Below are positions 1 to 7,816 of a stretch of DNA of 64,000 nt, piece after piece. The DNA lies in the NCBI RefSeq assembly GCF_015477355.1, contig NZ_JADLRJ010000003.1, positions 662,928 to 726,927 on the forward strand, written 5' to 3'. A program made the translations under genes and the position numbers. Each line of letters opens with the position of its first letter. Within the stretch, counting starts at the first letter, position 1. The notes beneath the pieces are model-generated. The model had not been told where the DNA came from, made no database searches, and worked only from the letters and a program-made list of their open reading frames with translations. Source of the DNA: Nocardia blacklockiae. Its GTDB lineage: Bacteria > Actinomycetota > Actinomycetes > Mycobacteriales > Mycobacteriaceae.

Positions 1-327
1 GTCGCGGGGACCGTCGCGGGTCTGGCGACGCTGGTGGGGCGGGCCGGTATCGGCGTGGGCGCGCTGCTGATGCTGCTGATCGGCAACCCGTTCTCGGGCG
101 CCACCTCCGCGCCCGAGCTCCTGCCGCAGCCGTGGGGTGCGATCGGGCAGCTGCTGCCGCCCGGTGCCGCGGCCACGCTGATCCGCTCGGTCGCCTTCTT
201 CGACGGGCACGGTGCCGCGACGCCCCTGATCGTGCTGCTGTGCTGGGCCGGTGCGGGATTGCTCATGCTGGCGGTGGGGGCGAACCTGCCCCGGCGGTCC
301 CCGGCTCCGGAGCCGGTTCCGGCGTGA
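1..327 (+). CDS. C-terminal part of a membrane protein (5' end outside window)
   Basis: The frame is open from base 1 to a TGA at 325-327, so only about the last 108 residues are present. They contain two hydrophobic segments, one near the motif GVGALLMLLIGNPFSGAT and one near the end (LIVLLCWAGAGLLMLAVG), with a short Pro/Arg-rich cytoplasmic tail. The loop between them (SAPELLPQPWGAIGQLLPPGA) is of the kind seen in actinobacterial ABC-2-type or DUF3533-type integral membrane proteins. The exact family is an inference from this fragment. A perfect hairpin follows directly downstream. Confidence 0.6.
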   Translation, partial: VAGTVAGLATLVGRAGIGVGALLMLLIGNPFSGATSAPELLPQPWGAIGQLLPPGAAATLIRSVAFFDGHGAATPLIVLLCWAGAGLLMLAVGANLPRRSPAPEPVPA

Positions 328-332
328 GGGCT

Positions 333-369
333 CCTGTCGTCCCGGCGAAAAGCGTGCCGGGACGACAGG
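333..369 (+). terminator. Hairpin after the first gene
   Basis: A perfect 14-bp stem (333-346 pairs with 356-369) encloses a 9-base loop, starting 5 bases after the stop codon. There is no T tract, as is common for actinobacterial terminators. Confidence 0.65.
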
Positions 370-431
370 AAAGGGGGCGGGCTCGCGGTCGAAAAGACTT
401 GTGGGCTCGTTGGATGGCAAAAGTGGTGTAA

Positions 432-463
432 GGCATGCCCCGGCGGGAGCGTCGGGGCATGCC
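432..463. repeat. 10-bp perfect inverted repeat
   Basis: GGCATGCCCC at 432-441 pairs with GGGGCATGCC at 454-463 across a 12-base loop. It lies between two genes that point towards each other, so it could end transcription from zur on the minus strand or be a second terminator for the upstream gene. Confidence 0.5.
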
Positions 464-464
464 T

Positions 465-580
465 GGCTGCAAGGCAATGTTGTGGGCCTGACCGGCTGCA
501 GGGCAACGTGGTGGGCATGACCGGCTGCAGGGCAATGTTGTGGGCCTGACCCGCTGCGGAGCAATGTCGTGGGCGTGCCC
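465..580. repeat. Four tandem copies of a 29-bp unit
   Basis: Units begin at 465, 494, 523 and 552. The first three differ from each other at only a few positions and the fourth is more diverged. Each carries a GGCTGCA-rich start and a TGTGGGC core. No gene covers them. They fill the gap between the upstream membrane-protein gene and the 3' end of zur. Confidence 0.85.
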
Positions 581-637
581 GCTGTAGGACCGTTCGGGCG
601 TGCCCCCGGGGAGGCGGCATGCCCTTGAGGTGGTGGG

Positions 638-1081
638 TCAGACGTGGGCCGGGCGGCCCTCGCGGACCAGGGCGCATTGGCTGCAGGTGCCGAAAACTTC
701 CATGGTGTGGCTGATTTCGGTGAAGCCGTGCTGGCCGGCGATGGACTCGGCCCAGGCCTCCACGGTGGGGCCCTCTACCTCCACGGTGCGGCCGCAGTGG
801 CGGCACACCAGATGGTGGTGGTGGCCCTTGGAGCATTGGCGGTAGACCGACTCTCCGGTGTCGGTGCGCAGCACGTCCACCTTGCCGGCCTCGGCCAGGG
901 ACTGCAGTGTCCGGTAGACGGTGGTCAGACCGATGCCCTCACCGCGGCGGCGCAGTTCGTCGTGTAGCTCCTGGGCGGAACGGAACTCCTCGATGTCACC
1001 CAGCAGCGCGGCGATGGCGCTGCGCTGGCGAGTGCTGCGAACCCCTACGGTCTTCTCGGTTGTGCCCGTGTTCTCCGGCAC
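638..1081 (-). CDS. zur: Zur, zinc-responsive Fur-family repressor
   Basis: This 147-aa protein has the Fur-family layout. An N-terminal winged helix carries the motif [10 protein letters not shown], followed by a dimerisation half with metal ligands: a four-histidine run after CSKG, a CRHCG pair and a later CSQC pair for structural zinc. Zur proteins repress zinc uptake and alternative ribosomal-protein genes when zinc is sufficient. It starts 3 bp after the stop of the upstream smtB-like gene, so the two form an operon. In Mycobacterium the same pair (smtB-furB) lies next to glyS, which supports naming it Zur rather than FurA. Regulation is probably through the SmtB site in the shared promoter at 1511-1540. 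Confidence 0.9.
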   Translation of the reverse strand: MPENTGTTEKTVGVRSTRQRSAIAALLGDIEEFRSAQELHDELRRRGEGIGLTTVYRTLQSLAEAGKVDVLRTDTGESVYRQCSKGHHHHLVCRHCGRTVEVEGPTVEAWAESIAGQHGFTEISHTMEVFGTCSQCALVREGRPAHV

Positions 1082-1084
1082 GAA

Positions 1085-1480
1085 TCACCCTTCCTCGGCG
1101 TGTGCGACGGCGTCGACGACGATGCGAGCCAGGTGATCATCGACGAGTTCGTAGATCACCTCGCGCCCGGTGCGCTCCCCGCGCACCACGCCCGCCGACT
1201 TCAAGATGCGCAGATGCTGGCTCACCAGCGGCTGCGTCACGCCCAGGGTATCGACCAGTTCGTGCACGCAGCGCGGCGACTCGCGAAGCTGCAGCACGAT
1301 CGCGATGCGCACCGGCGCCGCCAGGGCGCGCAGCAGCTCGCCCGCGTTGTCCAGGATGCCGCGCGGCGGCACCGCCGGGGCGGAGGGAGCCCGGTACGGG
1401 TACGGGTCGTGGGGGATGGGCGTGGGTGCCTCGACGGCGACGCGGCTACGCCGTGCGGGTGCACCACTGTCGGCGGTCAT
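1085..1480 (-). CDS. smtB: SmtB-like ArsR-family metal-sensing repressor
   Basis: This 131-aa protein has a Pro-rich N-terminal extension of about 35 residues and then an ArsR winged helix. The recognition helix region reads [17 protein letters not shown], and a C-terminal helix ends [17 protein letters not shown]. That last helix holds the D-x-H and H-x3-E ligands typical of the alpha5 zinc site of SmtB/CzrA sensors. The start ATG is preceded by AAGGAG at 8-base spacing. It is the first gene of the smtB-zur operon and is divergent from glyS, as in Mycobacterium. It is expected to repress the operon when zinc is low and to release on zinc binding. Confidence 0.88.
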   Translation of the reverse strand: MTADSGAPARRSRVAVEAPTPIPHDPYPYRAPSAPAVPPRGILDNAGELLRALAAPVRIAIVLQLRESPRCVHELVDTLGVTQPLVSQHLRILKSAGVVRGERTGREVIYELVDDHLARIVVDAVAHAEEG

Positions 1481-1510
1481 CGAACCAACTCCTTATTGGA
1501 AACCGATGCC

Positions 1511-1540
1511 ATTATTGGTATGCACAGGTGCGCATGTCAA
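1511..1540 (-). promoter_or_regulatory. smtB-zur promoter with palindromic operator in the spacer
   Basis: On the minus strand TTGACA (1535-1540) is followed by an 18-bp spacer and AATAAT (1511-1516), a near-consensus vegetative promoter that ends 31 bases upstream of the smtB start codon. An imperfect palindrome, ATGCRCASSTGYGCAT, occupies 1520-1535. That places it exactly between the -35 and -10 boxes, where an SmtB dimer would block RNA polymerase. Confidence 0.7.
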
Positions 1541-1648
1541 TCCGGCACCCCGTGGAATGTGCGGATACTGCTTCGACCGCGCGCGGACGACCCCGATACG
1601 CTGGACCGAATCACGGTCCACCCATCATCCAGAGGGAGAGCTCCAGTC

Positions 1649-3040
1649 GTGGCACCCAAGTCGAAGGTCGACACCGTCGCCAACCTCGCCAAGCGCCGGG
1701 GTCTCGTCTTCCCCAGCGGCGAGATCTACGGAGGCACCAGGTCGGCGTGGGACTACGGCCCGCTGGGTGTGGAGCTGAAGGAGAACATCAAGCGGCAGTG
1801 GTGGCGGTCCATGGTGACCAGCCGCGACGACGTGGTCGGCCTGGACTCCGCGATCATCCTGCCGCGTCAGGTGTGGGTGGCCTCGGGCCACGTCAACGTG
1901 TTCAACGACCCGCTGGTCGAATGCCTCAACTGCCACCGCCGTCACCGGCAGGACCACCTGCAGGAGGCGTTCGCGGAGAAGAACAAGATCGCCGACCCGG
2001 ACAGCGTGCCGATGAGCGGCATCGCCTGCCCGGACTGCGGCACCGTCGGCCAGTGGACCGAGCCGCGCGATTTCAACATGATGCTCAAGACCTACCTCGG
2101 CCCGATCGAGTCCGAGGAGGGCCTGCACTATCTGCGCCCGGAGACCGCGCAGGGCATCTTCGTCAACTTCGCAAACGTGATGACCACCGCGCGCAAGAAG
2201 CCGCCGTTCGGCATCGCCCAGATCGGCAAGAGCTTCCGCAACGAGATCACGCCCGGCAACTTCATCTTCCGCACCCGCGAGTTCGAGCAGATGGAGATGG
2301 AGTTCTTCGTCAAGCCGGGTGAAGACGAGCAGTGGCACCAGTACTGGATCGACACCCGCCTGGCCTGGTACACCGACCTCGGCATCGACCCGGAGAACCT
2401 GCGGCTCTACGAGCACCCGAAGGAGAAGCTGTCGCACTACTCGACCCGCACGGTCGACATCGAGTACCGCTTCCACTTCCAGGGCAGTGAGTGGGGCGAG
2501 CTGGAGGGCCTGGCCAACCGCACCGACTTCGATCTGAAGACGCACTCGGAGCACTCGGGCCAGGAGCTGAGCTTCTTCGACCAGGCCACCAACGAGCGCT
2601 ACATCCCGTACGTGATCGAGCCGGCGGCCGGTCTGACCCGCTCGCTGATGGCCTTCCTGATCGACGCCTACACCGAGGACGAGGCGCCGAACGCCAAGGG
2701 CGTCCCGGAGAAGCGCACCGTGCTGCGCCTGGACCGCCGCCTCGCGCCGGTGAAGGCGGCCGTACTTCCGTTGTCGCGCAACGCCGATCTGTCCCCGAAG
2801 GCCCGCGACCTCGCCGCGCAGCTGCGCAAGAACTGGAACGTGCAGTTCGACGACGCGCAGGCGATCGGCAAGCGCTACCGCCGCCAGGACGAGATCGGCA
2901 CCCCCTTCTGCATCACCGTCGACTTCGACACCCTCGAGGACCACGCGGTGACCGTGCGCGAGCGGGACTCGATGGCGCAGGAGCGCATCGCTCTGGACCA
3001 AGTCGAGGGCTACCTGGCACAGCGCTTGATCGGGGCGTAG
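1649..3040 (+). CDS. glyS: Glycyl-tRNA synthetase, class II alpha2 type
   Basis: The 463-aa protein attaches glycine to tRNA-Gly in the cytosol. The N-terminus contains [12 protein letters not shown]. Two cysteine pairs lie near residues 90-98 and 126-131. Class II motif 2 (SFRNEI, near 196-201), the [10 protein letters not shown] region near 300 and motif 3 ([10 protein letters not shown], near 327-336) are intact. Length equals that usual for actinobacterial enzymes of this single-chain type. The GTG at 1649 is chosen because AGGGAG lies about 10 bases upstream and the product then begins at the usual N-terminus; upstream codons in frame have no family similarity. It is divergent from smtB-zur. 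Confidence 0.96.
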   Translation: MAPKSKVDTVANLAKRRGLVFPSGEIYGGTRSAWDYGPLGVELKENIKRQWWRSMVTSRDDVVGLDSAIILPRQVWVASGHVNVFNDPLVECLNCHRRHRQDHLQEAFAEKNKIADPDSVPMSGIACPDCGTVGQWTEPRDFNMMLKTYLGPIESEEGLHYLRPETAQGIFVNFANVMTTARKKPPFGIAQIGKSFRNEITPGNFIFRTREFEQMEMEFFVKPGEDEQWHQYWIDTRLAWYTDLGIDPENLRLYEHPKEKLSHYSTRTVDIEYRFHFQGSEWGELEGLANRTDFDLKTHSEHSGQELSFFDQATNERYIPYVIEPAAGLTRSLMAFLIDAYTEDEAPNAKGVPEKRTVLRLDRRLAPVKAAVLPLSRNADLSPKARDLAAQLRKNWNVQFDDAQAIGKRYRRQDEIGTPFCITVDFDTLEDHAVTVRERDSMAQERIALDQVEGYLAQRLIGA

Positions 3041-3054
3041 GAGCCCGCGTCGTC

Positions 3055-3954
3055 GTGGAGTCGATCTTCGACGCCGTGGGTGTGCGGGGTTGGCTGCATG
3101 CCCGGTGTCTCGCGTGTGGTGGCGAGATCGGTTGGGGCGCGGACGAACTCGTGGTGTTGTCGTCGGTGGTGAAGGTGCCGCTGGTGCTGGAGCTGGCGCG
3201 GCAGTTCGAGGCGGGGCAGCTCGATCCGGCGGATCGGGTGCGGTCGACGGCGGCTTATCGGCTGGGCGGGCCGGGCACCTCGGGCTGCCGTGACGATGTC
3301 GAGTTCAGTCTGCGCGATGCCGCGTACCTGGCGCTCTCGGTCAGCGACAACTCCGCCGCGGACCTGCTGTTCGATCGCGTCGGGCTGGTCAATGTGCGGT
3401 CGCTGGTGCGGGAGCTGGGGCTCGAGCGGACCCGGATCGTCGGGTCGCTGCGGGATCTGCTGGCCTCGATGGCCGAGGACCTGGGTGTCGCCGACGCCGC
3501 GGAGTTCGCGCGCCGCTATCCCGCGCTGCCCGACGCCGAGGTGTTCGCTTTGCGCATCCTCGATCCCGCCCGCACCTCGGCGAGCACGCCGCGCGAGATG
3601 ACCCGGCTGCTGGAATTGATCGCGCACGATCGCGCCGGATCGCAGCAGGTCTGTGCCTGGGTGCGAGAACTGATGGGCCTGCAACTGGGTCAGCATCGGC
3701 TCGCTGCCGCGTTCCCGTCGCAGGTGCAGGTGTGGAGCAAGACGGGAACGCTGCCGAGCGTGCGCAACGAGATCGGCGTGGTCGAGTATCCCGACGGGTT
3801 ACGGTGCGCCGTGGGAGTTTTCACTCGCGCCGAGGTGCTGGATCCGCGAATGCCGCAGGTGGACAGGGCGATCGGGGAGGCGGCGCGGGCGGCGATCGAG
3901 GCCATCGATCATCTCCGGCCGATCAGCACGTGCCAGGGCCGTGCCTCGTCCTGA
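3055..3954 (+). CDS. Beta-lactamase-like serine hydrolase without signal peptide
   Basis: This 299-aa protein has the penicillin-recognising fold markers of class A enzymes: S-V-V-K at residues 37-40 (nucleophile Ser and Lys), SDN at 97-99 and KTG at 229-231. Two features argue against a true secreted beta-lactamase. There is no signal peptide or TM segment before residue 37. The omega-loop region lacks the E-x-x-L-N motif that supplies the general base Glu166. It may be a cytosolic esterase or amidase, or an inactive homologue. The GTG start sits 14 bp after the glyS stop with GGAG overlapping the end of glyS, so co-transcription is likely. Confidence 0.8.
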   Translation: MESIFDAVGVRGWLHARCLACGGEIGWGADELVVLSSVVKVPLVLELARQFEAGQLDPADRVRSTAAYRLGGPGTSGCRDDVEFSLRDAAYLALSVSDNSAADLLFDRVGLVNVRSLVRELGLERTRIVGSLRDLLASMAEDLGVADAAEFARRYPALPDAEVFALRILDPARTSASTPREMTRLLELIAHDRAGSQQVCAWVRELMGLQLGQHRLAAAFPSQVQVWSKTGTLPSVRNEIGVVEYPDGLRCAVGVFTRAEVLDPRMPQVDRAIGEAARAAIEAIDHLRPISTCQGRASS

Positions 3955-4862
3955 CCGGGTGCGAGGGTCGAAACACCGTCCGTGCGAAGCACTCCGACGA
4001 TCAGCTCGGCCAGCCGCCGGACGGTCGGATGCGGCGCGTCCGACGGCCAGGCCAGTGACATCCGCCGCCGCAGCACGCCCCCGGTGATCGGCCGCCACAC
4101 CACGCGCGGCTCCTTCTGCGCCACCATGCCCTGGTCGAAGGCCACACCGTGCCCCGAAAGCACCAGTCCCAGCACGAATTCCGGGTTGTGCGCGTGCACC
4201 ACCGCGGTCGGGCGGAAGCCGTGTTCGGCGCAGGTGTGCAGCGTCGCGTCGTAGACGCCGGGCGCGGCCGCGCGCGGGAACAGCACCAGGCCGTGACCCG
4301 CGAGGTCGGCCGGCGCGACCTCCGCGCGCGCCGCCAGCGGCGAATCCCGCGGCAGCACCACGCCGAGCGGGGTGTCGACCGCGGGGCCCAGCTCGAGGCC
4401 GGTGACGTCGGCGGGATGCTGGAGCAGCCCGGCGTCGAGCTGCCGATCCGCGAGCAGGCGCAGTTGCTCGGCGGTGGTCAGCTCCTGCAGGTCCAGCCGC
4501 AACTCGGGGCACTCGCGCTCGAACGCGGTGAGGATCGCGGCCAGCACCCGCCCCGCCAGGTCCGGCGGCACGCCCACCCGCAATGCCGCCAGCTCGCCTC
4601 GATGTGCCTTGCCGACAAGGGTTTTCGCGCGGTCCCAGCGGGCCAGCAGGGCGCGCGACTCGGTCAGCAGCACCCGCCCCGCCGCGGTCAGCTCGACACT
4701 GCGGCTGGTGCGCTCGAACAGCCGCGCGCCCAGCTCCCGCTCCAGTTCCCGGATGCGCTGGCTCAGCGGTGGCTGCGCGATGCCGAGGCGCTCGGCGGCC
4801 CGGCCGAAATGCAGTTCCTCGGCGACGACGACGAAGTAGCGAAGCTTGCGCAGCGGGTCCAC
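3909..4862 (-). CDS. LysR-family transcriptional regulator
   Basis: The 317-aa protein has the standard LysR layout. An N-terminal winged HTH contains FVVVAEELHFGRAAERLG and QPPLSQRIRELERELG, and an effector-binding domain of two Rossmann-like lobes begins near residue 90 (ALRVGVPPDLAGRVL). The GTG start at 4862 gives the usual N-terminus (VDPLRKLRYF). The gene is divergent from the metallo-hydrolase gene at 4947, 84 bp apart, and LysR proteins often control the divergent neighbour. Its last 46 bases overlap the 3' end of the serine-hydrolase gene on the other strand. The inducer cannot be read from sequence. Confidence 0.9.
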   Translation of the reverse strand: MDPLRKLRYFVVVAEELHFGRAAERLGIAQPPLSQRIRELERELGARLFERTSRSVELTAAGRVLLTESRALLARWDRAKTLVGKAHRGELAALRVGVPPDLAGRVLAAILTAFERECPELRLDLQELTTAEQLRLLADRQLDAGLLQHPADVTGLELGPAVDTPLGVVLPRDSPLAARAEVAPADLAGHGLVLFPRAAAPGVYDATLHTCAEHGFRPTAVVHAHNPEFVLGLVLSGHGVAFDQGMVAQKEPRVVWRPITGGVLRRRMSLAWPSDAPHPTVRRLAELIVGVLRTDGVSTLAPGQDEARPWHVLIGRR

Positions 4863-4946
4863 CCTGCGACGATATCGAATCCGGTATCGGTCGCCGCCGC
4901 GATCGGTCTTGGACGGATGTCCCAGCGCCGTGGTTCGGTACCCCGC

Positions 4947-5885
4947 ATGAGAGAGCTGAACAGGAGACGGTTGTTCGGGGTCGGCGCGGCGGCGGCGCTG
5001 ACGGCGGCCTGCGCGAGCGAGGGCGGCGGCCCGGCCGGTGCGCGCGGCGGGGCCACGCTCACCTGGTGGGGCAACAACGGCTGGCAGATCCGCGTCGGCG
5101 ACAGGTCGGTGCTCATCGATCCGTGGCTGACCCGCTTCCGGACCGGCACCTACAGCAAGGAGGGCGCGGACCCGCAGACGCCCCTGTCGGTGGACACCGC
5201 GCTGATCGACGCCCACCTCGACGCCGGGCTGCGCGCCGACCACATCCTGGTCACCCACGGCCACTACGACCATCTGACCGACGTGCCGTATCTCGCGCAG
5301 CGCACCGGCGCGACCGTGCTGGGCACCGAGACCCACCTGAACCTGCTGGCCGCCCTCGGCGCACCGGAGCATCAGCTGTCCCTCGTCACCGGCGGGGAGG
5401 ACCTGGTTTTCGACGGCTACTCGATCCGGGTGCTGCGGTCGCTGCACTCGGCGCTCGGCGCGCGCGCCCAGATCCCCTATCCCGGAACACGTCCCGGGCT
5501 CGGTGCGGCGAAACTGCCACGGCCGCAGGTGATCGCCGACCTGGTGGAGGGCGGCACGCTGGCCTATCAGGTCACCGGCGGCGGGGTGAGCATGCTGAAC
5601 TTCGGCGGGTCCAACTACATCGAATCCGAGATCGCCGGGCTGCGGCCGGACGTCCTGATGCTGCCCACCGGCGGGGCCAAGGTCCGCGACTACGCCGCGC
5701 GGCTGCTGCGCGCGGTCGGCAATCCGCGCTTCGTACTGCCGACCCACTGGGACGACTTCGACCACCCGCTCGGCGAGCCGGCCCGCGACGCCGGCGGTCT
5801 GGAACCGCTGCGCGGCGCCGTGGCGGCGGCGAGTCCGGACAGCCGGTTCGTCGTGCTGGCGCACCTGGAGTCCTTCACGCCGTGA
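4947..5885 (+). CDS. Tat-exported lipoprotein, MBL-fold metallo-hydrolase
   Basis: The N-terminus (RRRLFGVGAAAALTAAC) combines a twin-arginine motif at residues 6-8 with a lipobox ending at Cys22, so the 312-aa protein is predicted to be exported folded and lipid-anchored outside the membrane. The catalytic domain has THGHYDH at 103-109, the first metal-binding motif of the metallo-beta-lactamase fold, and later His/Asp positions (PTHWDDFDH). The sequence GNNGWQIRVGDRSVLIDPW resembles UlaG-like hydrolases. The substrate is unknown. Divergent from the LysR gene, which probably regulates it. Confidence 0.85.
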   Translation: MRELNRRRLFGVGAAAALTAACASEGGGPAGARGGATLTWWGNNGWQIRVGDRSVLIDPWLTRFRTGTYSKEGADPQTPLSVDTALIDAHLDAGLRADHILVTHGHYDHLTDVPYLAQRTGATVLGTETHLNLLAALGAPEHQLSLVTGGEDLVFDGYSIRVLRSLHSALGARAQIPYPGTRPGLGAAKLPRPQVIADLVEGGTLAYQVTGGGVSMLNFGGSNYIESEIAGLRPDVLMLPTGGAKVRDYAARLLRAVGNPRFVLPTHWDDFDHPLGEPARDAGGLEPLRGAVAAASPDSRFVVLAHLESFTP

Positions 5886-6043
5886 CCGCGTGCGGACCGG
5901 GAGGTGGCCTATCGTCGGTGCTGGAACCGGGACGTGTGAATCGGTGCCGGATCGGAAATTGCACAGGGTAGGGGCCGGAAATATCCGCGGCGACCGTGCT
6001 GTTCGGCCCGTACGAGACGATCTCCCTCGGAAAGGGGCACTCC

Positions 6044-6964
6044 ATGGCGCAAGCGGTGCGGTTCGATCGGTACGGCGATGTCGACGTGTTGAACGTGGTC
6101 GAGGTGCCCGATCCGGCGCCCGGGGCGGGGGAGGTGGCGGTCGCCGTAGTCGCGACCGGGATCAATCCCGGGGAGTCCAAGATCCGCGCCGGCCTGCTGC
6201 ACGAGCGCTGGCCCGCGACCTTCCCGTCCGGCCAGGGCAGCGATTTCGCGGGCCGGATCGCGGCGCTCGGGTCGGGGGTGAGCGGTCTCGCCGTCGGCGA
6301 CGAGGTGATCGGCTTCACCCACAGCCGGGCCGCCCATGCCGAGCGCGTCGTGGTGCCGGTCGATCAGGTGGCGCCGAAACCGTCCGGGCTGTCGTGGGAT
6401 GTGGCGGGGTCACTGTTCGTCGCGGGCACGACGGCGTTCGCGGCGGTGCGCGCCGTGGAGGCCAAGGAGGGCGACACCGTCGCGGTGTCGGCCGCCGCCG
6501 GGGGCGTGGGTTCGATTGCGGTGCAATTGCTTCGGGCCCGCGGCGCCACCGTGATCGGGATCGCCGGTCCGGACAACGCCGACTGGCTGGAGTCGCTGGG
6601 CGTGATCGCGGTCGAGTACGGCGACGGGCTCGCCGAGCGCATCCGCCGGGCCGCGCCCGACGGCGTGGACGCGTTCCTGGACCTGCACGGTTCCGGATAC
6701 GTGGAACTCGCGCTGGAACTGGAGGTGCCGCCCGAGCGCATCGACACCATCATCGACTTCGCCGCCGTGGAGAAGTACGGGGTGAAGGCGGAGGGCAATG
6801 CCGCCGCCGACACCATCGACGTGCTCGCGGAGCTGGCGGACCTGGCCGCGGCGGGGACGCTGACCGTCCCCATCGCCGCCACCTACCCGCTGGCCGAGGT
6901 GCGCCACGCCTTCCGCGAGCTGGAACGCGGTCACACCCGCGGCAAGATCGTCCTGCATCCCTGA
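6044..6964 (+). CDS. Quinone oxidoreductase-like MDR-family NADPH dehydrogenase
   Basis: This 306-aa protein shows the medium-chain reductase arrangement: a GroES-like N-terminal domain (residues 1-120, with GQGSDFAGRIAALG and VGDEVIGF) and a Rossmann domain with the nucleotide-binding stretch SAAAGGVGSIAVQLLRARG near 150. It lacks the cysteines of zinc alcohol dehydrogenases, so it belongs with zinc-free NADPH:quinone reductases. The ATG at 6044 is chosen because GAAAGGGG lies 7-13 bases upstream. It could detoxify quinones or enals; the actual substrate is unknown. Confidence 0.88.
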   Translation: MAQAVRFDRYGDVDVLNVVEVPDPAPGAGEVAVAVVATGINPGESKIRAGLLHERWPATFPSGQGSDFAGRIAALGSGVSGLAVGDEVIGFTHSRAAHAERVVVPVDQVAPKPSGLSWDVAGSLFVAGTTAFAAVRAVEAKEGDTVAVSAAAGGVGSIAVQLLRARGATVIGIAGPDNADWLESLGVIAVEYGDGLAERIRRAAPDGVDAFLDLHGSGYVELALELEVPPERIDTIIDFAAVEKYGVKAEGNAAADTIDVLAELADLAAAGTLTVPIAATYPLAEVRHAFRELERGHTRGKIVLHP

Positions 6965-6995
6965 ACCTGTTGCGGCGCAGCGGATCCGGTGACGG

Positions 6996-7775
6996 CTACG
7001 CGCCGGATTCGCCCGCGCCGACGGTGCTGACGGACGCGGCGGATTCGGGTGACCGGTCGGCGGTCGCGTCGGGTTCGGCCGGGCGGTCGCGAATCCATTG
7101 CGCGACAACGGCCGCAGCGGAGAGCAGGGCTACCGCCCCGGCCGTCCACGCGGTGGCGGTGAGCCCGGCCGAGGAGTACGCGATGACGCGGCTGCCCGGC
7201 AGCACGTAGGAGCCGTTGCCGAAGTACGAGCGCATCAGCAAGCCGACCTGCCCGCCGAGGTCGCGGCCGACGCCGACCATCGCCTTGGCGTCGGGGCCCT
7301 TGGTGTTGAAGTAGATCAGGGCGATCAGCACGGTTCCCGCCGATACCAGCGTGGAGATCGTGGCCAGCCGCGACAGCGTGTGGCTGCGGGCGCGGAAGTT
7401 GATCACGACGAAGCAGACCGTCAGGCCCGCGGCCGCCGCGGTGAGGATGCCCCACGCGCCGGTGACGCGCACGGCGGCCGGCGGCGACTGGGACCAGACG
7501 TTGAGCGCGCTGGTCGTGATCTCCATGCGGCCGAACGCATTGATGCCGACGGTGCCGTCCATGCCGGAGGCGAACAGCCAGGGTTCGAACAGCAGCACGA
7601 GCATGATCAGGCTGCCCACCAGGGCGGCCGTGTAGCCCCAGAGTCCGCGCATCCGGGCGCGCAAGGCGTCGAAATCTATTGTGGCGAAATAATTCCGGGC
7701 GATGTCGGGCTCGGGCTCCGGTGCCGGAGCGGGCGCGGTTCGGTTGGCCTGCCAAGGCGTTGGCTGCACCATCAT
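6996..7775 (-). CDS. Four-helix membrane protein of unknown function
   Basis: The 259-aa product begins with a Pro/Glu-rich cytoplasmic stretch of about 45 residues and then has four hydrophobic helices (beginning near YTAALVGSLIMLVLLF, GILTAAAAGLTVCFVV, ISTLVSAGTVLIALIYF and TAGAVALLSAAAVVAQW), with a charged C-terminal tail. No catalytic motif was recognised. Two consecutive ATG codons open the frame at 7775 and 7772; no strong ribosome-binding site decides between them. It lies 41 bp downstream of the large membrane protein on the same strand, so the two probably form an operon and work together. Confidence 0.75.
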   Translation of the reverse strand: MMVQPTPWQANRTAPAPAPEPEPDIARNYFATIDFDALRARMRGLWGYTAALVGSLIMLVLLFEPWLFASGMDGTVGINAFGRMEITTSALNVWSQSPPAAVRVTGAWGILTAAAAGLTVCFVVINFRARSHTLSRLATISTLVSAGTVLIALIYFNTKGPDAKAMVGVGRDLGGQVGLLMRSYFGNGSYVLPGSRVIAYSSAGLTATAWTAGAVALLSAAAVVAQWIRDRPAEPDATADRSPESAASVSTVGAGESGA

Positions 7776-7816
7776 TCTCGTTTCGTGGTGGTTTCGGGCA
7801 GGGACGTGCGGCGGCG

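Noticed and set aside
465-580. CRISPR array
   Set aside because: The 29-bp units are directly adjacent, without spacers, and no cas genes are near.
3909-5864. A 651-codon frame on the minus strand covering the metallo-hydrolase gene
   Set aside because: Only the part from 4862 down matches LysR; the upstream part is antisense to a gene with clear catalytic motifs.
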